Positions 6,351 to 14,978 of a DNA stretch of 64,000 bases are shown here, piece by piece. Where the stretch lies: NCBI RefSeq assembly GCF_017309955.1, contig NZ_CP021249.1, positions 190,798-254,797 on the forward strand, read 5' to 3'. Numbering within the stretch: position 1 is the first letter of the stretch; each line of letters begins with the position of its first letter. The position numbers were made by a program, and so were the translations under genes. Source of the DNA: Novosphingobium sp. KA1 (GTDB lineage Bacteria; Pseudomonadota; Alphaproteobacteria; Sphingomonadales; Sphingomonadaceae). The notes below the pieces were generated by a model. It saw nothing but the letters and a program-made list of their open reading frames with translations. It did no database searches and was not told the origin of the DNA.

Positions 6351-8819
6351 TTATACATACTCCTTACAGTCATAGGCTATGTCGAGGGCCTCACGCTCAG
6401 CCGGCTCCAGTTCATCGAGCCGCCGGTTGAGGATGGATTCCGCCGTGCTCACCAGTTGGACGACCACGCTATCCCCTTCGCCCAAATGCTCGTCGATCGC
6501 GGGGTAGATCGAGGGCAGTTTCAGCGAGAGCAGGACTTGCGCAAAGAAGCGCTGCTTGGTTCCCTCGAACCGACTGCGGGCCGCCGCCTTGGCGCCGCTG
6601 TTGAGCGTCCGGTTCTCAAGCCCGTCGACGATGCCGGTGAGTTCAAGCGCGGCTTCGAGGTTCTGGTGAATGATCGTCCAGGCCTCGCAATAGGTGTCGT
6701 AGACCGTGATCTGCTCAACCGTCAGGTCATGGCGCAGGATGTCGTATTCGATGCCAGCAAAGCTGAGCGCCCGGGCGAGGTAGAGCCCTGAAGCCTTGAG
6801 GTCGCGGGCCACCAATTCCATCGCGGCAATGCCGCCGTCGCGGATCTCGCTGATGAACTGCTCGCGGTTTGCAAACGCCGTGCCCGGCCCCCACAGGCCA
6901 AGCCGGACAGCATAGGCGAGGTTGTTGACGTCCGAAGCACCGGTGGCCGATGCATAGAGCACCCGGGCGCGGGGCAGCGTGTTCTGGAGCAGCACGCCGG
7001 CGATGCCCTGGAGCGAGCCCTGCTTCTGGCCCCCTGACTTCTGACCAAATCCCCCTTCCCCGCCCGCAACGCCGCCCATTTCGTGGGCCTCGTCGAAGAC
7101 GATCACGCCTTCGAACTCCTCACCGGCCCAGCGGACGATCTGGTCGAGCCTGGTGTCCTCGACGCGTGAGCTGCGCAGCGTGCCATAGGGAACAAACAGG
7201 ATGCCTTCGGGCGCGGTGATCTCCTCACCGATCTTCCAGCGGGCAAGGTCGAGAATATCTGACGGCAAGCCGCCGATCGCGGTCCAGTCTCGCTGCGCGT
7301 CTTCGAGCAGCGGCGCATTCTTCGAGATCCAGATGTGTCGGCGATTGCCCTTCAGCCACTGGTCGAGAATGCAGGCCGCCGCCTGCCTCCCCTTCCCAGC
7401 CCCGGTGCCGTCGCCGAGGAAGAACCCGGTGCGGTAGAGCTTGCCGTCAGGATTCTCCTTGAGCGCCACTTCGCCGGCGGGATGGCTGAACCGGCCGTGA
7501 AGATCGCGCGACCAAGCTTCGCCCGCATAGATCACGGTTTCGAGCTGGGCGGCGGATAGCAACCGCGCGGTCACTGTGCGTTCGGGCAGGGAGGGCACGT
7601 AGCCGGGTTTGGGCGCCGCGATCGAGGCCATGGCGGCGGATTCGACGAGGTGGGTCGGATGTTCGCCAGCTTCCGCGATCACGACACGCGAGGGCCGGTA
7701 GTCGGCATAGACCCCGCGCTGCTCGCCCATCGCGGCGGGTTCGGCCAGCACGTCATAGGCGACCGGGCGGACGTCGTTGGTCTGGGGGGCGCGCACGACC
7801 ACGGGCCGGGCTGGACCGGTCTTCACCGAGCGGAACAGGCTGAGCTTTGGTCGGGGCGCTACCGCCTGCGTCGGGTCACGCAACGGCGCCCGAAGCGGCA
7901 CCGTAGGCAGCGCGGCGAAGAGTTCGCCGACCGAACCGCGATTGATGGTCGATACGCCGATCTCGCCTGGCACCTTGTCGATCACCAGCACGCGAACGGC
8001 GATCCCGGTGCCGTGCTTGACGTAGCCTCCCTTGTCCAGACGGAGCGACAGCACGACCCGCGCGCCTTCAAGGGTGCACCGGAAGGTTTCCTCATACCTT
8101 GCTGAGGGTGAGAACCAGTCCGGCATGATCGCAACGATCCGGCCACCGGGCAGCAGATGGTCGAGGGCGGCCCGCAGGTGCCTGGCGGCGGTGTTTTGAT
8201 CCTCACCGCGTGATTGCGACACCGAGAACGGCGGGTTCATAACAGCGACGCTTGGACGTTCAGTCCCGGAGAGAACCGCGCTGAGTTTCGCGCCATCGTG
8301 GCGATAGACCTTCGTGCCCGGAAACACGGCCTCGAGCAGGTCGGCACGGGATGGTTCGAGTTCGTTGAGAATGAGGCCCTTGACCGCGCCCTTGGCAAGC
8401 GAAGCGATGATACCGGTGCCCGCGCTCGGCTCCAGCAACACGTCGTCGCCGGAAAGCCCCGCCAGATGAACAACGAGCCTGGCCAGCACCGGCGGCGTCG
8501 AGAACTGCTGGAAATGGATCTGGTCCTCGCTGCGTACCGTGTGGGTCGGCAGTTCGCGCGCCAGCGCCTCCAGCGTGCTGATCGCCGCGCCGACGTCCAT
8601 GCGGCTGACAAGCTCGGGAATGGCGAGGGAGAGCGCGACTTCCAGCGCTTCGAAACTGTCGCGCTGCTGCCAGGCACCTGCGGCGTCATTGCCGCCTGCA
8701 CTCTCGGTCATGGCTTCGCTTAGAGCGGCGCGGTCGATCGGAACAGCGAGGAGTAGCTTGGCGGCAAGTGTGCGCGCAGCGCCGAGAATGGCGCTCGCGC
8801 GCGGAATTGTTGTGGTCAT
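6351..8819 (-). CDS. Strawberry-notch-like methyltransferase/helicase, N-terminal half
   Basis: 822 residues from the ATG at 8819, which has an AGGAG 8 nt upstream; a longer frame adds 12 poor codons. Residues 100-280 form an N6-adenine methyltransferase-like domain: FQQFSTP near 103-109, SAM motif LLEPSAGTGII at 128-138 and catalytic-type NPPF at 195-198. Residues about 420-700 carry the ATPase half of an SF2 helicase: Walker A GDGTGAGKG at 469-477 and DEAH box at 576-579. The frame ends at DCKEYV-stop where the RIT element is inserted; motif VI lies in the other half (814-2700). Without that half the helicase would be incomplete unless the two products associate. Confidence 0.82.
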   Translation of the reverse strand: MTTTIPRASAILGAARTLAAKLLLAVPIDRAALSEAMTESAGGNDAAGAWQQRDSFEALEVALSLAIPELVSRMDVGAAISTLEALARELPTHTVRSEDQIHFQQFSTPPVLARLVVHLAGLSGDDVLLEPSAGTGIIASLAKGAVKGLILNELEPSRADLLEAVFPGTKVYRHDGAKLSAVLSGTERPSVAVMNPPFSVSQSRGEDQNTAARHLRAALDHLLPGGRIVAIMPDWFSPSARYEETFRCTLEGARVVLSLRLDKGGYVKHGTGIAVRVLVIDKVPGEIGVSTINRGSVGELFAALPTVPLRAPLRDPTQAVAPRPKLSLFRSVKTGPARPVVVRAPQTNDVRPVAYDVLAEPAAMGEQRGVYADYRPSRVVIAEAGEHPTHLVESAAMASIAAPKPGYVPSLPERTVTARLLSAAQLETVIYAGEAWSRDLHGRFSHPAGEVALKENPDGKLYRTGFFLGDGTGAGKGRQAAACILDQWLKGNRRHIWISKNAPLLEDAQRDWTAIGGLPSDILDLARWKIGEEITAPEGILFVPYGTLRSSRVEDTRLDQIVRWAGEEFEGVIVFDEAHEMGGVAGGEGGFGQKSGGQKQGSLQGIAGVLLQNTLPRARVLYASATGASDVNNLAYAVRLGLWGPGTAFANREQFISEIRDGGIAAMELVARDLKASGLYLARALSFAGIEYDILRHDLTVEQITVYDTYCEAWTIIHQNLEAALELTGIVDGLENRTLNSGAKAAARSRFEGTKQRFFAQVLLSLKLPSIYPAIDEHLGEGDSVVVQLVSTAESILNRRLDELEPAEREALDIAYDCKEYV

Positions 8820-8877
8820 GCGGAGATCTCCTGAGCTTGTGCCGATCAGCGGCACGCCCGCTCCAGCCCCCCTCCCC

Positions 8878-9720
8878 TCACCGCTTCAGGAGCTGCGCCC
8901 AGTCGTTCATGCGGCCCGGCGGCCATTCGGTCTCGATTGCGAGGCCGGGGCGGCGGTAGGTTTCGGCAGCGCGATCGCGGGCCCGCCTGCCCTCGGCGTC
9001 GTTGTCGGCCAGCAGGATGAGGGTTTCGACTGACGCCGGGATGTCGACCTGGTGGAAGCGTTTGGCACCCATCGTCGCCCAGGCCTGGATACCCGTGAGC
9101 GACGTATAGGCAGCCGCAGTCTCGAAGCCCTCGCAGATGCCGATGGTCTTGGCTGGCGGGCCATTGGTCCATGCCGCGCCAATAGCCTGTCCCAGGACCA
9201 GCTTGTCGGTGTAGGTCGATGTCGCCGGATCGAGGAAAATCCGCTGGATCGCGGCAATAGCGCCCTCCTTGCGCATCGCGACGAGGAGTGCCGGCTCGAA
9301 GCTGGCCAGCTTCCCCTGCCCTCGCGCACAACGGGGGTGAAAGCGCAGGTCTTCGAGTGGTGCCCAGATCTGGCGAACCCCGCGCACATATCGCTCCGCC
9401 AAAGTCCCTTCGATTGGTCGACCGGCTTGCCAGATTGCGAGGTGAATTCCCGTGTTGCGCTGAAAGCTGGGGGTCATGCCAGAGGCATCGACCGTCGGCA
9501 GGTCTGCTATGCGTCGAAGAGCTCTGATTACGTCCCGGCTGTCGCAACCTGCGTGGCAAGTTACGAGAATGGCTCGATCACCTTGGCGGATGGACAGAGA
9601 TGGGGTTCTGTCGGCATGGCAAGGGCACCGACACATTGCGGTATTACCGGACCACGTGCCACCGAGGCGCCGAACAAGGCTGCGTAGGTCCGGACTGGGA
9701 TTGTTGTTGACGATGGGCAT
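8878..9720 (-). CDS. Toprim-domain protein with CHC2-type zinc finger
   Basis: 280 residues. Cys/His pairs at about 30-35 and 55-59 (CRCPCH and CHAGC) form a primase-type zinc site. The C-terminal half has the toprim signature ICEGFETA and the acidic LADNDAEG. It lacks a helicase domain, so it is a small primase-like or DUF7146-type protein rather than full DnaG. It lies 58 bp upstream of the strawberry-notch gene, same strand; the two recur together on large alphaproteobacterial plasmids and are presumed to act in plasmid DNA processing or transfer. Confidence 0.8.
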   Translation of the reverse strand: MPIVNNNPSPDLRSLVRRLGGTWSGNTAMCRCPCHADRTPSLSIRQGDRAILVTCHAGCDSRDVIRALRRIADLPTVDASGMTPSFQRNTGIHLAIWQAGRPIEGTLAERYVRGVRQIWAPLEDLRFHPRCARGQGKLASFEPALLVAMRKEGAIAAIQRIFLDPATSTYTDKLVLGQAIGAAWTNGPPAKTIGICEGFETAAAYTSLTGIQAWATMGAKRFHQVDIPASVETLILLADNDAEGRRARDRAAETYRRPGLAIETEWPPGRMNDWAQLLKR

Positions 9721-9796
9721 GACTGCCCAGTTCGACCCTACTCCCCTCCCCCTCGTCCTGCGCTTCAGCTTAACCGAAGTGCTCGGAAATCATCGG

Positions 9797-11101
9797 TCAG
9801 CCAGCATCCGAATTTGCGCGTCGCTCGGCATAACGAATGACAAATGCTTCCCAGACTCTCAGCCACTCCGCATCGGTCCGCTCTTGTTTGATACCGGGAA
9901 AGCCGCTGCGGAATGCGTTCGCCATGGTGTCGACGCACCAGGGCTTACCCTTCTCAAGCCCGATTGCTCGGAACTTAGTTTCCCTTTCGCCATAGGTCAG
10001 GCTGCCTGCTGGGAAAGGGAATACGGGCTCGGAGACCTTGATGTCCCGGACAGTCGACCGAGGAGCTTTGGTGACCGATGATCTCGGTGCGGTTTCCGTG
10101 GCCGGAGCGCCCAGCAACCGCAAGTGCGGGCCAACGAGCTTCCGCTCTAAAGGTGCCGGCGAAGGCCGCAGCACTACTTTCCTGCCGCTGAAATCGACGT
10201 CAGCGTTTGGGTAGACAGCGGAGACCAATTGCATTGTTTCGCGTACAGTCTGGCGGAAGCGTTTGCTGTCTGCGTCGTTCCCCAAGTGCTTGGCCAACTG
10301 GTCCCACGAGATTACCTGGCCTCGATCGCTGCTGATGCGCGGGAGCCTATACGCGAGGTACGTATAGAGATCGAGCGCTGTGGGCGTGCCCTTGAGCTCA
10401 CGGATTGCAATCTCGTTCAACGGAACGGCGTGGTCGATAAGGTGACTATAGAACGCCTCAGACATCCGGATTTCGCGAGCAAACGCGCCATTCTTTTCCA
10501 GCGATCCGGCGTATTCGTTTGAAATCTTTACGTCTCGCACGGCGAATGCGTTGTCGCCGGCGTCGTTGCCTTCCCAACGAATTTGCCATTCACACGCAAG
10601 CAGTCGGTCGACTTGCTCGCGCATCAGATTGGCCGTTCCCCGTGGGCCATAAGAGACGGTCTGGTAGCCAAGTCGGCGCATCCATTCCGTGAAATTACGC
10701 CCCAAATAAACGTCTCGCGATCGCTTAGTGACGGCCTGAGAAAGCAGATAGATCAGCGCGACGCGGGGATAAGCTCCATAGGGCACACCAACGCTTCGTA
10801 GCACGGGCTTACCGTCCACCGTCTGGAGAACCGGCCGTGGATTGATGGCTAATGCATATTTTCCGTCTTCGCGAAGAATCGGTAGAGTATCGTCTTTCGG
10901 ACGCTTGGTCGGAAGCGACATGGCGCACAATGCGGAATGCAGAAATGCCGGAACGGGTTCTTCGTCCTGGACGCGAAGGAAGGCATCCATCGTAAGCTGA
11001 GTGCCCGCAGACTGCGCTAGAGAGCGGACTCGCTCTTCACCGCCGCCTAGCATTGCTAGGGCGTATTGATGTCCGATTGGACGCAGTGTGTCTCCGCTCA
11101 T
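9797..11101 (-). CDS. repA: Plasmid replication initiator (RepA_C family)
   Basis: 434 residues. The central section (about 120-270), with YLLSQAVTKRSRDVYLGRNFTEWMRRLG and following winged-helix-like helices, matches RepA_C initiators of broad alphaproteobacterial plasmids. The protein would bind the iterons that lie upstream of its start (11223-11575). Copies of the same motif also occur inside its own coding sequence (10074-10088) and at its 3' end (about 9782-9797), suggesting autoregulation or handcuffing. It is transcribed away from the origin and from parAB. Confidence 0.82.
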   Translation of the reverse strand: MSGDTLRPIGHQYALAMLGGGEERVRSLAQSAGTQLTMDAFLRVQDEEPVPAFLHSALCAMSLPTKRPKDDTLPILREDGKYALAINPRPVLQTVDGKPVLRSVGVPYGAYPRVALIYLLSQAVTKRSRDVYLGRNFTEWMRRLGYQTVSYGPRGTANLMREQVDRLLACEWQIRWEGNDAGDNAFAVRDVKISNEYAGSLEKNGAFAREIRMSEAFYSHLIDHAVPLNEIAIRELKGTPTALDLYTYLAYRLPRISSDRGQVISWDQLAKHLGNDADSKRFRQTVRETMQLVSAVYPNADVDFSGRKVVLRPSPAPLERKLVGPHLRLLGAPATETAPRSSVTKAPRSTVRDIKVSEPVFPFPAGSLTYGERETKFRAIGLEKGKPWCVDTMANAFRSGFPGIKQERTDAEWLRVWEAFVIRYAERRANSDAG

Positions 11102-11655
11102 TGAACCGTCCCTTCCCGACTCATTGGAGCCTCGGGTTGGTCGCTAAACAACAGGTTTGAGCTTCGAAAGCAAGGCCATTGGCAGTTTTGACGGGTTTCC
11201 GGGCCTAAAACCTCCAAGTTGGCCGATGATCTCGGAGCGGTTTGGCGGGGTGAAACCAAATCCAATCTCAATTTTGAAAAAAGCGATTCGCGAATCGGTT
11301 TTTCTAGGAGATTCCTTTAGTAGGTATGGGCTCCGAGATCATCGGTCCAAAGGGAACCGAGATCATCTGGGAAACGCACTGAATTCATCGGCTTGCACCG
11401 AGATCATCGGTGATTGTCCACAGCCCGATCAATTCGGCCGTCTGGGCGCCCAACTGACTGTTGGAATGTCGCCTGCTGGCCCCCTTCCCTGGACCCGACA
11501 TCATCGGTCTGAACCACTACGTGCTGCATATGGCCGACTCCTGATTCGCAAAAGGGCACGGAGATCATCGGTCAATCTGTAAGGTTGGTGGCCGAAGTTT
11601 GCTCGAAACTGCCAAGAGTGCTAATTGGCGCCCTCAATCTCACAAAGCGGTGATC
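11102..11655. other. Putative plasmid origin of replication with iterons
   Basis: 554-bp gap between repA and parA. It holds repeated copies of a near-palindromic motif ACCGAGATCATCGGT: an inverted copy at about 11223-11235 and direct copies at about 11333-11346, 11356-11369, 11398-11411, 11494-11508 and 11560-11573. An AT-rich stretch with a perfect palindrome CGATTCGCGAATCG (11284-11297) and a DnaA-box-like TTGTCCACA (about 11414-11422) lie among them. Iterons, an AT-rich segment and a DnaA box beside an initiator gene are the standard parts of a theta-type origin. Confidence 0.78.
11331..11575. repeat. Direct iteron array
   Basis: Five direct copies of GAGATCATCGGT-type sequence with small variations (one ends ATCTGG, one reads GACATCATCGG). 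Spacings are irregular (about 23, 42, 96 and 66 bp), unlike the regular 20-22 bp spacing of classical iterons. This may mean distinct initiator and regulatory sites. Confidence 0.75.
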
Positions 11656-12861
11656 ATGGCTACCGACGCAGCGCTCGACGCACAACCCGATGAACTCTTG
11701 GAAGACGGCCTTGGCAATCTGCACCGCAAGGCCCTCACCATCCTGAAGCGCATTCGTGACGGTGCGCTCGATCCGGAGACCGGGCAAAAGGTTGGCCCAT
11801 CGTATTCCATTTCGAAAGCAGCCTCCCTTGTGGGGCGAACAGCGTCTGCAATTCGCGAAGCGGAGCGTGATGGTCGCCTCCCCCAGCGCGACCGAACCGC
11901 TTCTGGCCACCGGGTCCAGTACTCATTGGAAGAATTGGATCATATGCGTGCCGTATTTGGCACTCGCCCGTGGCGCGCTCCGACGGACACCCCGGCGGTC
12001 ATCTCCGTCTCGAACTTCAAAGGGGGCGTCGGTAAGTCGACCGTGGCCCTGCATCTCGCACAGCACTTTGCGATTCACGGCTACAGGGTTTTGTTTATCG
12101 ACTGCGACAGCCAGGCCAGTTCGACAATGATGTTTGGCTATCGGCCGGATGTCGATTTGACCGAGGATGATACCCTCTACGGACACTTCCATAATCCTGA
12201 ACTGTTGGGCGTTCGCTCGATCATCCGGAAGACGCACTTTTTCGGGCTCGACCTGATCCCCGCCAATCTCAAGCTCTATAATCTAGAATACGAGATCGCG
12301 GGCTACTTGGCACAAAATCAGAACTTCGACATCATCGACCTGATTGCCGAAGCCATCGATACGGTCGTCGATGACTACGACATCGTCATCATGGATCCGC
12401 CTCCGGCACTTGGCATGGTTTCGATGGCAGTGCTGCAGGCGGCTAATGCGATGGTAATTCCTGTGCCGCCGAGCGTCATCGACTTCGCATCGACCGTGTC
12501 GTTTATCGACATGGCGCGTACAACGATGAAGCAGCTCGAGCAGCTCGCGAAGCGGGTGAAGCCTGCCTACAACTTTATCCGCCTCGTTGGCAGCAGGGTG
12601 GATGAAAGCAAGTCCATGCACCGCGAAATTCTCTCGATGATGCGGCAGGTCTTCGGGGGTTCGATGGCGACTTCTGTCCTCAAGACCAGCGCAGAAATCG
12701 ACAATGCCAGCTCGCGCATGAAGACAGTCTTTGAACTTGATCGACCGGTGACGTCCCACGAGGTTCACAACCGGTGCATGAAGTATTTGAGCGACGTTTG
12801 CAGAGAAATCGAGGCGGATGTCATTCGGTCCTGGGCGAGCAGGGCAGGGGAGGCGGTCTAG
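11656..12861 (+). CDS. parA: ParA partition ATPase with N-terminal HTH
   Basis: 401 residues from the ATG at 11656; a TTG 57 bp upstream is also open but less likely. Residues about 48-92 form a MerR-like HTH (ISKAASLVGRTASAI), as in P1-type ParA proteins that repress their own operon. The deviant Walker A KGGVGKST is at 123-130 and the Walker B region is VIMDPPPALG. Together with ParB it moves plasmid copies to daughter cells. It faces away from repA across the origin and is followed, 118 bp later, by parB. Confidence 0.9.
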   Translation: MATDAALDAQPDELLEDGLGNLHRKALTILKRIRDGALDPETGQKVGPSYSISKAASLVGRTASAIREAERDGRLPQRDRTASGHRVQYSLEELDHMRAVFGTRPWRAPTDTPAVISVSNFKGGVGKSTVALHLAQHFAIHGYRVLFIDCDSQASSTMMFGYRPDVDLTEDDTLYGHFHNPELLGVRSIIRKTHFFGLDLIPANLKLYNLEYEIAGYLAQNQNFDIIDLIAEAIDTVVDDYDIVIMDPPPALGMVSMAVLQAANAMVIPVPPSVIDFASTVSFIDMARTTMKQLEQLAKRVKPAYNFIRLVGSRVDESKSMHREILSMMRQVFGGSMATSVLKTSAEIDNASSRMKTVFELDRPVTSHEVHNRCMKYLSDVCREIEADVIRSWASRAGEAV

Positions 12862-12864
12862 GGC

Positions 12865-12882
12865 CGTTGCCACGTGGCAACG
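12865..12882. promoter_or_regulatory. Candidate parS palindrome 1
   Basis: Perfect 18-bp palindrome containing GTTGCCACGTGGCAAC, 3 bp after the parA stop. Its CACGTG centre resembles the chromosomal ParB site core (TTTCACGTGAAA), which supports a ParB-binding role, though a regulator site is possible. Confidence 0.6.
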
Positions 12883-12918
12883 TACCAAGAAGCAGGGTGA
12901 AATCGAGGCACGGATAGG

Positions 12919-12942
12919 GCTTGTTGCCACGTGGCAACAAGC
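12919..12942. promoter_or_regulatory. Candidate parS palindrome 2
   Basis: Perfect 24-bp palindrome with the same 16-bp core as the first copy, centred 57 bp downstream of it and 38 bp before parB. Two identical cores in the parA-parB gap make this the likely centromere. Confidence 0.62.
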
Positions 12943-12979
12943 AGCCGACAAAAGTGATTTGAAAGGTTTGGAGTAGGCG

Positions 12980-13960
12980 ATGGCAAAGGGTAACCGAGGC
13001 TTCGGCAGCAGTTTGACAGAGGGGCTCGACGACGAAATCGACGTCGGCAGCCCCGCGCCATCGGAAAGCATTATGGCGAGCCGTAGCCAGAGCCTTGCAA
13101 GAATTGCTGCCGGTAAAGTCGTCACGGATCGCACCGAGTGGGTCAACCCGGCTCGTTGTCGTCCCTGGCGTCTGCACAACCGCGATCTGGACCACTTGAA
13201 CGAAGAGAGTTGCCGCGATCTCATTGATGCATTCCTCTCCGCTAAGAAGCAGCGCATTCCTGCGATCGTGCGCCGACTCAAGGATGACCCAGACTACGAT
13301 TTCGAAATTATCGCGGGCGTAAGGCGATGGTGGACCGTTCAATGGCTCCGTGAGCATCATCATCCGGAATATGAATACCTCGTCACGATCCAAAACGTTT
13401 CCGACGAGGAAGCGTTCAGGGTTTCGGACATCGAGAACCGGTCGCGCAAAGATATCTCAGACTGGGAGCGGGCGAAGGAGTATTCACGGGCGCTGGAGGA
13501 GTTCTACGATTCCAACCAGAGTGAAATGGCAGAGCATCTGAAGATTTCGCGCTCATGGCTCAGCCGCCTGCTCGATGTGGCGCGGTTGCCAGCCGAGATA
13601 GTGAATGCCTTTCCCGACACGCATGGCATCACCGTCCGCATCGCAAGAGACATTAAGCCACTCACTTCAGAGAAGCGCACTCTGGACTTGATGGTCGCAG
13701 AAAGCAGGGCAATTGTTGCTGAGCGCGACGATCTGGGAACGGCTTTGCCCGCTCCGGAAGTCGCAAAGCGCCTTATTCGGGCAACTGTCGTTCCTGCAAA
13801 GCCTGCTGGCGGCGAGGTCGAAGTGAAGGGTGCCGCTGGCAAAGTGATCTTGCGCTATGCCCATTCTGCAAGAAGCGGATATACCTTCAAGGTGCCTGCG
13901 CGTAGCGGCGCTTCGGCAACTGAAGTCTTGAAGGCCATCGAGGCTATCCTGACGTCCTGA
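12980..13960 (+). CDS. parB: ParB partition protein
   Basis: 326 residues, with GGAG upstream of the ATG. Order of parts: a basic N-terminal tail, the ParB/Sulfiredoxin-like N-domain with IIAGVRRWWTVQWL (counterpart of the GERRxRA box), ENRSRKDISDWERA, and a central HTH with NQSEMAEHLKISRSWLSRLL near residues 178-197. The C-terminal dimerisation region ends in ATEVLKAIEAIL. It binds the centromere and stimulates ParA ATPase. The two palindromes directly upstream are its probable targets. Confidence 0.9.
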   Translation: MAKGNRGFGSSLTEGLDDEIDVGSPAPSESIMASRSQSLARIAAGKVVTDRTEWVNPARCRPWRLHNRDLDHLNEESCRDLIDAFLSAKKQRIPAIVRRLKDDPDYDFEIIAGVRRWWTVQWLREHHHPEYEYLVTIQNVSDEEAFRVSDIENRSRKDISDWERAKEYSRALEEFYDSNQSEMAEHLKISRSWLSRLLDVARLPAEIVNAFPDTHGITVRIARDIKPLTSEKRTLDLMVAESRAIVAERDDLGTALPAPEVAKRLIRATVVPAKPAGGEVEVKGAAGKVILRYAHSARSGYTFKVPARSGASATEVLKAIEAILTS

Positions 13961-13964
13961 CCTT

Positions 13965-14153
13965 TTGGGGGGCGTCATCGGGTCCGTTAGTCGCGTCACA
14001 AATCGCCTGGGGCGGATCGGTTCGCACTGCCAGGGGAGGGCGGTCTCGTTTGCGAGCGAGGACGAGGCGTCGCGCTTTGCGCTCCAGTTGCTGCGCCGCC
14101 GGGCGTCCGCGCCCAAGCGGATCGGGGTGGCGCACCGCGAAGTCTCGTTCTAG
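13965..14153 (+). CDS. Possible small hypothetical protein
   Basis: A 62-codon frame with a TTG start fills most of the 206-bp gap between parB and the next gene. The latter half (SFASEDEASRFALQLL then a basic stretch) has protein-like composition, but no family is recognised and there is no clear ribosome binding site. It may be a remnant or chance; nothing else is evident in this gap. Confidence 0.2.
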   Translation: MGGVIGSVSRVTNRLGRIGSHCQGRAVSFASEDEASRFALQLLRRRASAPKRIGVAHREVSF

Positions 14154-14166
14154 CCGCGGGAAGCCC

Positions 14167-14812
14167 TCAGGAGGCCATTCTGGGGCGTTTGGGGGCCAGC
14201 GCATGGTCTCCGGGGCGCAAGGCGGCCAGATCAGCCTTCTCGAGCGCCTGGGCGGCTTGTGAGGCGGTGCGGCGGGTCACGCCGAGCGCTCGCGCCAGTT
14301 CGGCGCGGGTGAGGGGACCCAGCCCGCCAATCAGCTGCCACATCGCCGGCGCCTGCGACGAGGCGTAGAGGCCCGCGAGGCATTCTTCCCCGCGCGCAAC
14401 CATGGCCGTGACGGCGGCTAGGTCCGTGGCGACGTCGCTCGCTGCAGCGCCGATTGAACCCGCCAGCAGGGCGGGGAGGGGGCGTTCGGGCTCGGCGCGG
14501 AAGAGGTTGCGCGGGGCGAGCCCGGCAAGCGCCAGCGGCGCCGCGCCCAGCGCGAACAGCTGCGGGCGCATCGCGGCCGCGAGCGAGGCGGCCCAGGCAC
14601 TCCCGCGCTGCGCGAACCGCTGGAACACGCGGCCCTCGATCAGCACTTCTTCGCTGCCGCCCTCGAGGAAGTCGACTTCGTGCTCACGCAGCTGGTGGAG
14701 CCATTCGGTCAGGGCTGCCAGGGGCTCGCGCGCCGGGAGTAGGGCATCGAGCCGGTCCAGCGCCCGGTCGGCGGCCGCAAATGTCGATGAGAAGCTCTCG
14801 CGCGCGTCCTTG
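14167..14812 (-). pseudogene. HTH-domain protein, 5'-truncated (DUF1612-like family)
   Basis: The open frame runs without stop from about 14812 to 14167 but has no ATG near its upstream end; the first usable start is a GTG at 14646 (159 residues). The C-terminal section GLGPLTRAELARALGVTRRTASQ is an HTH, and the layout parallels the intact protein at 18711-19913, suggesting the same family. Its 5' part is missing exactly where the putative Tn end (TGTCA at 14813) begins, so insertion or recombination of the tni element probably removed it. The family name is tentative. Confidence 0.5.
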
Positions 14813-14978
14813 TGTCAGCCGACATAATAGACCGCAGTTCGTCTAAACGGCGATAAATCAGATACATAGATCATAGTTTCTGCAGGACACTCTGTCCGAG
14901 CCCGATTCCACCATCGCGGTAGCAGCCAGATTGAGCTACATTCCCGCGCGCAGGGGAAGTTGTCGTGGAGCCAATCCT

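Noticed and set aside
11331..11575. CRISPR array
   Set aside because: Repeats are 14-16 bp, irregularly spaced and palindromic next to repA; they are iterons. No regular repeat-spacer pattern was seen anywhere.
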